Part shown: piece by piece, positions 35,224-45,283 of the stretch
Layout of the letters: the number at the start of each line of letters is the position of its first letter
Numbering within the stretch: position 1 is the first letter of the stretch
Source: Candidimonas humi
Lineage (GTDB): Bacteria; Pseudomonadota; Gammaproteobacteria; Burkholderiales; Burkholderiaceae_B
Length of the DNA stretch: 64,000 nt
Direction: 5' to 3'
Assembly (NCBI RefSeq): GCF_019166065.1
Contig: NZ_JAHTBN010000013.1
Coordinates: 22,769 to 86,768, forward strand
Made by a program: the position numbers and the translations under genes
The notes under the pieces: model-generated
Databases searched by the model: none
Seen by the model: only the letters and a program-made list of their open reading frames with translations
What the model was told of the DNA's origin: nothing

Positions 35224-36516
35224 ATGTCTGTCTCGCAACAGGTCTTTTTACGCGACGCCATGCGCCGCCTGAACCTTACCCGTGATATTTTTGCCGCCCG
35301 CATCGGCGTCAAGCGCCGTGCCCTGGATACCTGGCTGCTACCGGAAGGTTCGCAGGAATTCCGCGCCATGCCCGAAGTGGTGACGCGCTTCGTGACGGAA
35401 ATCGTCGAAAACGACACGCTGCTGCAAAAATATGCGCAAAGCGCACAATCCGGCCCGTTGCGCGACAGAATTGCCTACGAAGGCAAGCATCAGCTCTTGT
35501 CCGTGGACCAGTTTTCCCGCGAGTCCGTGGAAGAGCTATTCCGTGTCGCCGACCAGATGCAGCCCATAGCGCGGCGCCACAAGGTTTCGCGGGTGCTGGA
35601 AGGCGCTGTGCTGGGCAATCTGTTCTTCGAGGCCAGCACCCGTACCCGGGTCAGTTTCGGCGCGGCCTTCTGCCGCCTGGGCGGCTCGGTCTGCGACACC
35701 ACCGGCTTTACCTTTTCTTCGATGGCCAAGGGCGAGTCCATCTACGACACCAGCCGCGTGATGAGCGGCTATGTAGATGCCATGGTGATCCGCCATCCCG
35801 AGAAGGGTTCGGTGGCCGAGTTTGCGCACGCCACCAATATTCCGGTGGTCAACGGCGGCGACGGCCCGGGCGAGCACCCCAGCCAGGCGCTGCTCGACCT
35901 CTACACCATCCTGACGGAGTTCTCGCGTCTGGGCAAGCTGCTGGACGGCGCGCACATCGCAATGGTGGGCGACCTGAAGTACGGCCGCACAGTGCATTCG
36001 CTCATCAAGCTGCTGGCGCTGTATCGCGGGCTGAAGTTCACGCTGATCTCGCCGCGCGGCCTGGAGATGCCCGAGTACATCCTGCAGCAGGCCGGCCGGC
36101 ACGGCCACGTCATCGAGCAGACCAATTCGCTGGAACAGGGCCTGCCCGGCGTCGACGTGATCTACGCGACGCGAGTGCAGAAAGAACGTTTCGCTGCCGA
36201 AGAGCTGGAAGGCTATACGCCGGATTTCCAGGTCAACAAGGCCATCATCGACAAGTGCTGCGGCCCCGACGTGATCGTCATGCATCCGCTGCCGCGCGAC
36301 AGCCGCGAGGGCGCCAACGACCTGAGTGTGGACTTGAACCACGATCCGCGCCTGGCGATCTTCCGCCAGACCGACAACGGCATACCGGTGCGCATGGCGA
36401 TCTTTGCCGTGCTGCTGGGGGTCGAAGGCCTGGTGCAGCATTCGCTGCGCGATGTGACCTGGGCGCCGCCCTCGCACGTCGGCCCCGACGACAGCCCCTT
36501 CCACGGCCTGGACTAG
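35224..36516 (+). CDS. pyrB: Aspartate carbamoyltransferase with XRE-like N-terminal domain
   Basis: 430-aa protein, about 120 longer than a standard catalytic chain. Residues from about 85 onward are the ATCase: carbamoyl-phosphate loop FFEASTRTRVSFGAAF, GDGPGEHPSQALLDLYTI, GDLKYGRTVHSL, HPLPRDSREG. It condenses carbamoyl phosphate and aspartate in pyrimidine synthesis. Residues 9-60 (MRRLNLTRDIFAARIGVKRR, ALDTWLLPEGSQEFRAMPE) read like an XRE/Cro helix-turn-helix. GGAG precedes the ATG. A perfect palindrome sits over the promoter. No pyrC-like or pyrI gene is adjacent. Long PyrB forms occur in other betaproteobacteria; what the extension does is not known to me. Confidence 0.92.
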   Translation: MSVSQQVFLRDAMRRLNLTRDIFAARIGVKRRALDTWLLPEGSQEFRAMPEVVTRFVTEIVENDTLLQKYAQSAQSGPLRDRIAYEGKHQLLSVDQFSRESVEELFRVADQMQPIARRHKVSRVLEGAVLGNLFFEASTRTRVSFGAAFCRLGGSVCDTTGFTFSSMAKGESIYDTSRVMSGYVDAMVIRHPEKGSVAEFAHATNIPVVNGGDGPGEHPSQALLDLYTILTEFSRLGKLLDGAHIAMVGDLKYGRTVHSLIKLLALYRGLKFTLISPRGLEMPEYILQQAGRHGHVIEQTNSLEQGLPGVDVIYATRVQKERFAAEELEGYTPDFQVNKAIIDKCCGPDVIVMHPLPRDSREGANDLSVDLNHDPRLAIFRQTDNGIPVRMAIFAVLLGVEGLVQHSLRDVTWAPPSHVGPDDSPFHGLD

Positions 36517-36699
36517 GGGCCCGTACGCTTTTAAAGGGCAGGGCGCGGCTGCCTTGCGCAGCCCGCGTCGCCGCGTGCGGGCTTGCGGCCTCGGGACGGT
36601 GCAGCCCGCGCGCATAGTCCCGGACCGGCCCCGCAAACTTCGCGGGCACGGAAGATAAAGCGCAGCGCGCCTCGGCTGAAGTGCGGCGCGCTCGGGGCT

Positions 36700-37602
36700 T
36701 CAAACGGCCTTTTTCTCGCCTCCCAGCGCCTCTACCAGGGCGTCGAGCATGCGCGCGAGCTCTCCGGTCATCAGCGCCATGTCGGAATCGAACTGCTCGT
36801 CTTCGTTGCGGCCGGCGCTTTCCTGGTTTTCGCGCAGCACGTCCAGCGGAGTGATGCGCTTGATGTCCAGGCCGTCGGTCAGCACGAAGGAAACCCGGTC
36901 GGCCCAGGTCAGCGCCAGGCGCGTGCACTGCTTGCCCGCGCGCACATGCTTCTGCACTTCGTCGATGTCCATGCTCTGGCGCACATAGCGCACCGCGGCG
37001 CGGTTCTCGCTGGTGGAGCGCAGTTCCGTGTCCTGGTCTATGCTGAACCCGGCCGGTGCCTCGTCGCCGATCAGCCACTCGGTCATGGCCGAGGCCGGCG
37101 ATTGCTCGACGTGCAGCAGCGCCACGGGGAAGGGATCCAGGGCCTTGGCCAGCATGCCCATGACCTCGTCGCACTTGGCCGCGGCCGCCGCATCCACCAC
37201 CAGCCAACGATTCTGCGTGTCGATCCAGACCCGCGTGTCGCGGTAGATGCTGAAGGCGCGCGGAGTCAGCTCGTCCACGACCTGTTCCTTGATTTCCTTC
37301 ATTTGCCGGCGGCCCGGCTTGTAGCCTTGCTGCTCTTCGATTTCCTGGGCGCGGGCGCGCGCCACCTGGTTGACCACCGTGGACGGCAGCAGCTTCTTCT
37401 CGGCGCGCAGGCTGAGCAGGTACTGGCCGTTGGCGGCATACACCAGGCCCGAGTTCTCGCGCGGTGCGATCCAGCCCAGGCTTTGCATTTCCTGGGCGTT
37501 GCCGGGTTGGAAGGCCTGCGTTTCGAGCGCGGCTTCGAGCGCTTCGGCTGTGCAGGACCAGGAGGGGGACAGACGGAATACTTTGAGATTTTTAAACCAC
37601 AT
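36700..37602 (-). CDS. rdgC: Recombination-associated protein RdgC
   Basis: 300-aa RdgC, a ring-shaped DNA-binding protein that limits RecA activity and supports nucleoid-associated recombination control. The start [11 protein letters not shown] at 37602 and blocks such as [31 protein letters not shown] and [14 protein letters not shown] sequence with [12 protein letters not shown] are typical. It converges on pyrB and is upstream-isolated by a strong terminator at 37820-37856, so it has its own promoter in 37603-37820. Confidence 0.95.
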   Translation of the reverse strand: MWFKNLKVFRLSPSWSCTAEALEAALETQAFQPGNAQEMQSLGWIAPRENSGLVYAANGQYLLSLRAEKKLLPSTVVNQVARARAQEIEEQQGYKPGRRQMKEIKEQVVDELTPRAFSIYRDTRVWIDTQNRWLVVDAAAAAKCDEVMGMLAKALDPFPVALLHVEQSPASAMTEWLIGDEAPAGFSIDQDTELRSTSENRAAVRYVRQSMDIDEVQKHVRAGKQCTRLALTWADRVSFVLTDGLDIKRITPLDVLRENQESAGRNEDEQFDSDMALMTGELARMLDALVEALGGEKKAV

Positions 37603-37819
37603 GACTCGTATATCTGAAGGGCGGCGAGCGCCGCATGCGGCGCCTTGCGCTTGCGGTCGCCGTCGCGGCGGCTGAGCGCCGCGGCTGCTGACCTTGCTGA
37701 AAAGGGAGCGCCGATTGTAGTGCCATTTGGCTCGGGATTCGGGCCTGCGGCCCAGGCGCGTGTCGTGCGGCCGGGGATGCCCCGCATGGCTGCCCTGATT
37801 TTTGTATGGAAGTTTTACG

Positions 37820-37856
37820 AAAAAAACGGCCCGGATTGCCGTGAGGCACCGGGCCG
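37820..37856 (-). terminator. Strong rho-independent terminator, minus strand
   Basis: CGGCCCGG (37827-37834) pairs perfectly with CCGGGCCG (37849-37856), with an inner TGCC/GGCA extension. On the minus strand it is followed by seven T (the A-run at 37820-37826). It lies 400 bp beyond the end of the MHS carrier gene and 218 bp before rdgC, so it either ends a long 3' untranslated tail or a separate small transcript. Confidence 0.85.
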
Positions 37857-38080
37857 ATACGGGAGCACACAATGTTGCGCCATAAAAAGGCTCGCGGGGA
37901 ACGCAACATCAGTGATAGAAAACAGCTCGCGCAACTAAAGAAACAGGGGGATCAGTAGTTCTATAGTTTGGATTCGCAAGCTCTTTCTATGTCTAGGATT
38001 CTAGACATGTACTCTGACGTTCGCCTGAACCGAAAACCTTTGGCGCCAGACACTTATATGCACATTTATTGCATATATCG
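37820..38080 (-). ncRNA. Candidate small RNA (unverified)
   Basis: A minus-strand unit is suggested by an AT-rich promoter-like palindrome (38055-38077), structured inverted repeats at 37989-38008 and 37872-37909, and the intrinsic terminator at 37820-37856. No protein-coding frame with a ribosome-binding site is found in it. The 5' end is not defined. The alternative is a long 3' tail of the MHS carrier mRNA. Confidence 0.3.
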
Positions 38081-38264
38081 GGCAGCCGCCTGCAGCGGCT
38101 TGCGCGCGGCGGGAACACAAGGCCGAGACTTATGGCCGCGGGCCCCGAAGCCCGCACGGTAAAGCCACGAGAGCCTGAAGCACAAGAACGCGAAACAAGG
38201 CCGCGGAACCCGAAACGAGGCCTTGCGGATTATCCCTTTGTGATCTCTTTGTGCGCGCCGCACG

Positions 38265-39959
38265 TCAGGCGTTGATATCGGTGCCGCGCGTTTCCCGTAC
38301 GAACAGGGTGCCCACCACCACCGCCAGCAGCGCGATCAGCACGGGGTACCACAGCCCGTCGTAGATATTGCCGGTGGCCGCGGCGATGGCGAAGGCCGCC
38401 GGCGGCACGAAGCCGCCGAACCAGCCGTTGCCTATGTGGTAGGGCAGGCTCATCGAGGTATAGCGGATGCGCGTGGGGAACATTTCCACCAGCGTCGCCG
38501 CGATCGGCCCATACACCATGGTCACCAGCACCACCAGCAGCGTCAGCAGCAGCACGATCATGATGTAGTTCATCTGCGTCGGGTCGGCCTTGGCCGGATA
38601 GCCGTGGTCGCGGATGGCCGCCGTCATGGTCTTTTGCAGGTCCGACATGCGCTGCGCGAATTCGGCCCGGCTCAGGCCCTTGCCCTCGAAGGACGTGAAG
38701 ACGTCCTTGCCGATGCGCGCCCGCGCCACCGAGCCGGCGGGCGCCGCCTGGTTGGTGTAGTTGACCGAGTGGCCGGCCATGAAGGACTTCAGGATGTCGC
38801 AGGAACTGTTGAAGGACAGTATGCCTACCGGGTTGAACTGGAAGGAGCAGGCGGCGGGGTCGGCGATGATGGTGACGGGCGATTCCCGGTGGGCTTTCTC
38901 CAGCGCCGGGTTGGCGAAGTGCGTCAAGCCCTTGAACACGGGAAAATAGGCCAGCGCCGCGATCAGGCAGCCGGCCATGATGATGGGCTTGCGGCCGATG
39001 CGGTCCGACAGCGAGCCGAAGATCACGAAGCAGGGCGTGCCCAGCAGCAGGGCCAGGGCGATCATGATGTTGGCCGTGTTGGCCTCGACCCCCAGGATCT
39101 TGGTCAGGAAGAACAGGGCGTAGAACTGGCCCGTGTACCACACCACGGCCTCGCCCATGGTCAGGCCGAACAGGGCCAGCAGCACGATCTTCAGGTTGTT
39201 CCAGCGCGCAAAGGAATCGCGTATCGGCGCCTTGGAGCCGCGGCCGGCCGCCTGCATTTTCTTGAAGGCGGGCGATTCGTTCAGGCGCATGCGGATCCAC
39301 ACCGAGATACCCAGCAGCACCGAAGAAATCAGGAAGGGCGCGCGCCAGCCCCAGTCCAGGTAGGTCTCGTCGCCCAGCACGCTGCGTATGCCCAGCACCA
39401 GCAGCAGCGACAGGAACAGGCCCATGGTGGCCGTGGTCTGGATCCAGCTCGTGTAGAAGCCGCGGCGGTGCGGCGGGGAATGTTCGGCCACGTAGGTGGC
39501 CGCGCCGCCGTATTCGCCGCCCAGGGCCAGGCCCTGCAGCATGCGCAGCGCGATCAGGATGATGGGGGCGGCGATGCCGATCGAGCTGTAAGAGGGCAGC
39601 ACCCCGACCATGAAGGTGGACATGCCCATGATCAGGATGGTGACCAGGAAAGTGTATTTGCGGCCCACCATGTCGCCCAGGCGGCCGAACAGCAGGGCGC
39701 CGAAGGGCCGCACCGCAAAGCCCGCCGCGAAGGCCAGCAGCGCGAAGACGAAGCCGGCGGTGGGGTTGACGCCCGAAAAGAAATGGGAGGCGATGATGGC
39801 GGCCTGCGAGCCGTACAGGAAAAAGTCGTACCACTCGAACACCGTGCCCAGGGAAGACGCAAAGACCACGCGGCGCTCGCCCGGCGTCATGGGCCGGTGC
39901 GCGGCGCTGCGTGCGTCGCTGCTAGCTGGCTTGGAATAGGCGAGGCCGGCCCGGTTCAT
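38265..39959 (-). CDS. MHS-family (metabolite:H+ symporter) MFS carrier
   Basis: 564-aa protein of the ShiA/ProP/KgtP group. The signature FEWYDFFLYGSQAAIIASHF in TM1, RPFGALLFGRLGDMVGRKYT in loop 2-3 and RMLQGLALGGEYGGAATYVA in TM4 are classic. An unusual hydrophilic stretch of about 100 residues with several cysteines lies between TM9 and TM10 (around residues 340-445). About 100 residues longer than typical MHS proteins for that reason. The substrate is probably a carboxylate or betaine; unknown. Confidence 0.88.
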   Translation of the reverse strand: MNRAGLAYSKPASSDARSAAHRPMTPGERRVVFASSLGTVFEWYDFFLYGSQAAIIASHFFSGVNPTAGFVFALLAFAAGFAVRPFGALLFGRLGDMVGRKYTFLVTILIMGMSTFMVGVLPSYSSIGIAAPIILIALRMLQGLALGGEYGGAATYVAEHSPPHRRGFYTSWIQTTATMGLFLSLLLVLGIRSVLGDETYLDWGWRAPFLISSVLLGISVWIRMRLNESPAFKKMQAAGRGSKAPIRDSFARWNNLKIVLLALFGLTMGEAVVWYTGQFYALFFLTKILGVEANTANIMIALALLLGTPCFVIFGSLSDRIGRKPIIMAGCLIAALAYFPVFKGLTHFANPALEKAHRESPVTIIADPAACSFQFNPVGILSFNSSCDILKSFMAGHSVNYTNQAAPAGSVARARIGKDVFTSFEGKGLSRAEFAQRMSDLQKTMTAAIRDHGYPAKADPTQMNYIMIVLLLTLLVVLVTMVYGPIAATLVEMFPTRIRYTSMSLPYHIGNGWFGGFVPPAAFAIAAATGNIYDGLWYPVLIALLAVVVGTLFVRETRGTDINA

Positions 39960-40146
39960 GGTGGCGTGATCCGATGGGTTTCCTGTGCTGGGTGCGTCGT
40001 GCCGGGCGTTTGCGCCATGCGCATGCGGCCCGCTGCAGCCCGAAAGTTAGGCAATATTGCTGACGCCACGCTGACGCGGCGGCGCCGGGCTTGCACTGGC
40101 TTCGAGGCAAAGGCCGGCGCTGGCTGACGTACAGCTGGCGCCGGCC

Positions 40147-41604
40147 TCATGCCTCCAGGCCCGCCGCGTCGTCTCGGTATGGGTCGTCGTCCTCGTTTCC
40201 GGGGAATGTCACGCGCAGCCGCGTGCCGGGCAGGGCGGCGGGGCGCTGCGGCGCCAGGAACTCGATGCGCGCGCCGTGCTGCTCGGCGATTTCCTTGACG
40301 ATGGACAGGCCCAGGCCGCTGCCGTCGGCATCGCTGCCCAGCACGCGGAAGAAGCGGTCGAAGACGCGTTCGCGGTTTTCGCCGGCGATGCCGGGGCCCG
40401 AGTCCTCTACCTCGATGTAGGGTGCGCCGGCATCGCTGCCCACGCGCACGCTGACCTGGCCGGGCGCCGGCGTGTACAAGAGGGCATTGTCGATCAGGTT
40501 GCCCAGCAGTTCGGCCAGCATCAGGGCGTCGCCATGCACCGAGACATCGTCGGGGGCGGGGTCGAAACCCAGGTCCAGCCCCTTGCGCATGGCCGCCGGC
40601 ACCCATTCCAGCGTCTGCCGGCGCGCCAGTTCGTTCAGTTCGACGCTGTCGGCGCCGGCCCGTTCGGGCTGTTCGGCGCGCGCCAGCGCCAGCAACTGAT
40701 TGACCAGGCGCGTCGCGCGTTCGGAGCCCCTGATCAGTTGGCGCAGGCTGGCGTCCAGGCTGTCGGTGTCGGGCGCGCGCAGCGCCAGCTCGGCCTGCGT
40801 GCGAATACCTGCCAGCGGCGTCTTGAGCTGGTGCGCGGCGTTGGCGACGAAACGCCGCTGTGTTTCGGTGCTGGCCGCCAGGCGCGCCAGCAGGTCGTTC
40901 ATGGCGGCCACCAGCGGCATGATCTCGGCCGGCGCCAGTTCGTCGCTGATGGGCGAGAGATCGTTGGGCATGCGTTCGCGCAAGCGTTCCTGCATCAGGG
41001 ACAGCGGCTCCAGGCCATGCGTCATGCCCAGCCCGGCCAGCAGCGCCGCCAGCGGCAGCACGATCAATTGCGGCGTGAGCATGCCGGTGAGGATTTCCTG
41101 CTGCAGCGTGGCGCGCAGTTCGTTGGTCTCGCTGACCACGGTCAGAAAGGCCTGGCCGGAAAGATCCTTGCCTCCCCACAGGTAGGCGATGCGCACACTG
41201 CGCCCGTCGGCGTGGGCGTTGCGGAAATGGACGTGGTCGGTATCGTAGGGCCAGTCCGGCGGCAGCGGAATATCGCGGCTGCCGGCCAGCCAGGTGCCGT
41301 TGGCATCCTGGATGCTCCAGTATGTGGGGTGCTCGTGGTCGCCGGTCAGGATGGTGTGGGCCGAGGGCGAAAGTTCCAGCCCTTGCGCGATGTGCTGCTG
41401 TTCGACCTCGTGCTTGAGCAGGCGCAGGTGGTCGGCCAGGGTACGGTCATAGGGCGCGTTGGCGATGTTCTGGGCGATGAAATAAGTGATGACGATGCCG
41501 ATGGTCCAGAGCAGGAACAGCGGCCCGAACATCCACACCAGGATCTTGCTGAGCAGGGTCCGGTTGGCTTTTTTCCGGCGGCGTGCGGAACGGAAGGGAA
41601 ACAA
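40147..41604 (-). CDS. Sensor histidine kinase (TctE/QseC type)
   Basis: 485 aa if the TTG at 41604 is used; the first ATG at 41532 would cut into the first TM helix, so the upstream start after the regulator stop (8 bp) is preferred. Topology: basic N-tail, TM1 (FGPLFLLWTIGIVITYFIAQ), periplasmic sensor of about 135 residues, TM2 (LIVLPLAALLAGLGM), HAMP-like linker, HisKA with the phospho-His in NAAHQLKTPLAG, and HATPase with NLIDNALLYTP, DSGPGI and GSGLGLSIVKEIAEQHG. The stimulus is unknown. It is paired with the OmpR-type regulator upstream. Confidence 0.9.
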   Translation of the reverse strand: MFPFRSARRRKKANRTLLSKILVWMFGPLFLLWTIGIVITYFIAQNIANAPYDRTLADHLRLLKHEVEQQHIAQGLELSPSAHTILTGDHEHPTYWSIQDANGTWLAGSRDIPLPPDWPYDTDHVHFRNAHADGRSVRIAYLWGGKDLSGQAFLTVVSETNELRATLQQEILTGMLTPQLIVLPLAALLAGLGMTHGLEPLSLMQERLRERMPNDLSPISDELAPAEIMPLVAAMNDLLARLAASTETQRRFVANAAHQLKTPLAGIRTQAELALRAPDTDSLDASLRQLIRGSERATRLVNQLLALARAEQPERAGADSVELNELARRQTLEWVPAAMRKGLDLGFDPAPDDVSVHGDALMLAELLGNLIDNALLYTPAPGQVSVRVGSDAGAPYIEVEDSGPGIAGENRERVFDRFFRVLGSDADGSGLGLSIVKEIAEQHGARIEFLAPQRPAALPGTRLRVTFPGNEDDDPYRDDAAGLEA

Positions 41605-41612
41605 GGCGGGCC

Positions 41613-42302
<690 letters not shown>

Positions 42303-42408
42303 GTCGCTGCCTTTCGGCCCCTCGTCTCCCTTTGTGATGGCCCATTCTGACAGCAGGGACGGACCCGACCAATAAGGGATAACGATAGATGGCGGCCGAA
42401 TTTGCATA

Positions 42409-42428
42409 TACTGTTTGTTTGTACAGTA
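42409..42428. promoter_or_regulatory. LexA (SOS) box upstream of recA
   Basis: TACTGTTTGTTTGTACAGTA: CTGT-N8-ACAG with fully matching TA/TA flanks of the E. coli consensus. A TATAAT -10 hexamer (42427-42432) overlaps its right end, so LexA would block RNA polymerase. It lies 122 bp before the recA ATG and may also influence the divergent response regulator. Confidence 0.92.
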
Positions 42429-42549
42429 TAATTTGGTGTGATAATCATTGCCGGATACTCCGGATGCAATAATTCCGGGGCGGGCTCGGGGGGTTCCCAA
42501 GGGCCGCTCCCGCCACTTTTTCAAGCTTTCCAAGACTAGGATTCCCCAC

Positions 42550-43617
<1,068 letters not shown>

Positions 43618-43660
43618 CCTCGCCCGCAAAGCCCTGCAAGGCTCCGGAAAGCCCCGCCCC

Positions 43661-44287
43661 ATGCCGCGCGCGCCCGACGACGATCCCTTCGAGGCACCGG
43701 GGCCGTTTGCGCCGCAAGGGGCGGGGCAGGTGCCTGGCTCGTCGGGGCTGCGCCAGGCACGCCGGTCTGCGGGGGCGTCCGAGCCGTTCGGACAACTCGC
43801 GGACGATGCCGCCGACGCCCCTCCCGCGCTCAGCGGGCGCAGCCTGAAGGCGCGAGCCGTGGCTTATCTTTCCAGGCGCGAATACTCGCGCGCCGAACTG
43901 CGGCGCAAGCTCTTGCCCAAGGTGGCCGACGCTGCCGAACTCGACCTCGTGCTCGACGAACTCGAGCGCGAGCGCTGGCTGTCCGACGAACGCTACGCCC
44001 AGGCCCTGGTGCACCGCAAGGCGCCGCGCCAGGGCACGGCGCGCATCGTCCAGGAACTGCGCCGCCAGGGGGTGTCCGGCGCCAGCCTCGACGCCATGCG
44101 CACGCAGCTTCAAGACACCGAACTCGAACGTGCCCGCCAGGTCTGGCGCAAGAAGTTCGACAGCCCGCCGCAAGACGCGCGCGAATACGCGCGGCAATTC
44201 CGCTTCCTGGCCTCGCGCGGCTTTTCCGCCGAATGCCTGCGCCGCATCCTGGGCGAGCAGCACGACGCCGACGATTCTAGCGACTAG
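43661..44287 (+). CDS. recX: Regulatory protein RecX
   Basis: 208-aa RecX, an inhibitor of RecA filaments. The repeated three-helix modules start at residue 60 (LKARAVAYLSRREYSRAELR, LVLDELERERWLSDERYAQA, RIVQELRRQGVSGASLDAM). The first 58 residues are a Pro/Gly/Ala-rich extension absent from short RecX. The stop codon TAG is formed by the first three bases of the adjacent hairpin element's left arm. Confidence 0.92.
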   Translation: MPRAPDDDPFEAPGPFAPQGAGQVPGSSGLRQARRSAGASEPFGQLADDAADAPPALSGRSLKARAVAYLSRREYSRAELRRKLLPKVADAAELDLVLDELERERWLSDERYAQALVHRKAPRQGTARIVQELRRQGVSGASLDAMRTQLQDTELERARQVWRKKFDSPPQDAREYARQFRFLASRGFSAECLRRILGEQHDADDSSD

Positions 44288-44459
44288 GGCCTGTTCACAC
44301 TAAAAGGGGTGCCACACTGGCGGGCAGGGTGGCCACAAAACAACCCGCCCCTCGGCGTTGCTCATGCTCGCCGTGGAACCACCACGGCTGCGCTTCGCGC
44401 CTTGATGGACAGGTTGTTTTGTGACCATGCGGCACCCCTTTTAGTGTGAACAGGCCCTA
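44285..44459. mobile_element. 175-bp MITE-like hairpin element between recX and cobA
   Basis: Perfect 29-bp terminal inverted repeats (44285-44313 and 44431-44459), starting TAGGGCCTGTTCACAC and containing TAAAAGGGGTGCC. An inner imperfect repeat (GGCCACAAAACAACC at 44331-44345 against GGTTGTTTTGTGACC at 44412-44426) and an apex hairpin CCGTGG-AACCA-CCACGG (44371-44387) make one long cruciform. The outermost TA on each side could be a TA target duplication, as in elements mobilised by IS630- or IS5-type transposases. It has no ORF. The recX stop lies in the left arm and the cobA stop in the right arm. It could also act as a bidirectional terminator. Confidence 0.7.
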
Positions 44460-45283
44460 ATCTCCGCCGCCCGGGCGGCCGGTTCCTCGGCCAGGCCCTG
44501 CGCCCAGCACTGGGCATGGCGTACGGCCTCGCCCAGTACGATGATGGCGGGGCTGGCCAGGTCCTCGGTCTCGATGGTTTCGGCCAGGTGTTCCAGCGTG
44601 GTGCAGGCGTGCCGCTGCGTGTCGCAGGATACGTGCTGCACCACGGCCACGGGCAGCGTGGGGGCAAAACCCGCCGCCAGCCATTCCCGCACCAGCGCCC
44701 GCGGCTGGCTCATGCCCATGTAGCACACGATGCTCAGCCCGCTGCGCGCCAGCGCCTGCCAGTCGGGCCGGGCGCCGTCGACGGTATGGGCCGTCACCAG
44801 CGTGACGCCGCGCGCCACGCCGCGGTGGGTCAGCGGCAGGCCCAGCGCACCGGCCACGGCCAGGCCCGCGGTAATGCCGCTGACGCAGCGGGCCTCGATG
44901 CCGCGCTCGGCCAGCCAGGCGATTTCCTCGCCGGCGCGGCCGAAGACGAAGGGGTCCCCGCCCTTGACGCGGGCCACCGTGCGGCCCTGGCGCGCATGGC
45001 GCTCCATCAGGCGCAGGATGAATTCCTGCGGCGTGGACACGCAGCCGCCGCGCTTGCCGACCTCGATGATCCGCGTGCCGGGGCGCGCGAAATCCAGTAC
45101 GTCGCGGCCCACCAGGTCGTCGACCAGCCATACGTCGCATTCCCGCAGCACGCGCAAGGCCTTGAGCGTCAGCAGCTCGGCATCGCCGGGGCCTGCACCC
45201 ACCAGCCAGACGCGGCCCGCGGCGCCGGAGCCGGAGCCGGAACCAGAGCCGGAGCCGGCAATAGTATCGAGATAAGTTTTCAT
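44441..45283 (-). CDS. cobA: Uroporphyrinogen-III C-methyltransferase
   Basis: 280-aa SUMT that methylates uroporphyrinogen III to precorrin-2 for siroheme. Motifs: VGAGPGDAELLTLKALRVL, VGKRGG, VARVKGGDPFVFGRAGEE, VSGITAGLAVAGALGLPLTHR and YMGM. Its ATG overlaps the nasA stop (ATGA), so it is translationally coupled to nitrate reductase. A Gly-Ser run (residues about 11-20) encoded by hexanucleotide repeats precedes the catalytic domain. The last five codons (RACSH) and the stop are provided by the hairpin element, so the original C-terminus may have been replaced. Confidence 0.92.
   Translation of the reverse strand: MKTYLDTIAGSGSGSGSGSGAAGRVWLVGAGPGDAELLTLKALRVLRECDVWLVDDLVGRDVLDFARPGTRIIEVGKRGGCVSTPQEFILRLMERHARQGRTVARVKGGDPFVFGRAGEEIAWLAERGIEARCVSGITAGLAVAGALGLPLTHRGVARGVTLVTAHTVDGARPDWQALARSGLSIVCYMGMSQPRALVREWLAAGFAPTLPVAVVQHVSCDTQRHACTTLEHLAETIETEDLASPAIIVLGEAVRHAQCWAQGLAEEPAARAAEIRACSH
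45224..45259. repeat. Hexanucleotide repeat in cobA (Gly-Ser codons)
   Basis: About six imperfect copies of GCCGGA (minus-strand TCCGGC) encode the GSGSGSGSG linker of CobA. Slippage by whole units would keep the frame and only change linker length. Confidence 0.65.

Larger units (their letters stand above)
37603..38264. other. 662-bp gene-free region with several perfect inverted repeats
   Basis: Three separate 8-bp perfect inverted repeats: ATGTTGCG/CGCAACAT at 37872-37909, ATGTCTAG-GATT-CTAGACAT at 37989-38008, and TATATGCA/TGCATATA at 38055-38077. A hairpin AGCCGC-CTGCA-GCGGCT lies at 38084-38100. The stretch 37910-38080 is much more AT-rich than the genome average. A short plus-strand frame (37968-38162) lacks a ribosome-binding site and shows no protein character. 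Confidence 0.7.

Noticed and set aside
37968..38162. 64-codon plus-strand frame in the rdgC/MHS intergenic region
   Set aside because: No ribosome-binding site, spans two palindromes and ends in Arg/Pro-rich read-through. A structured non-coding region explains the stretch better.
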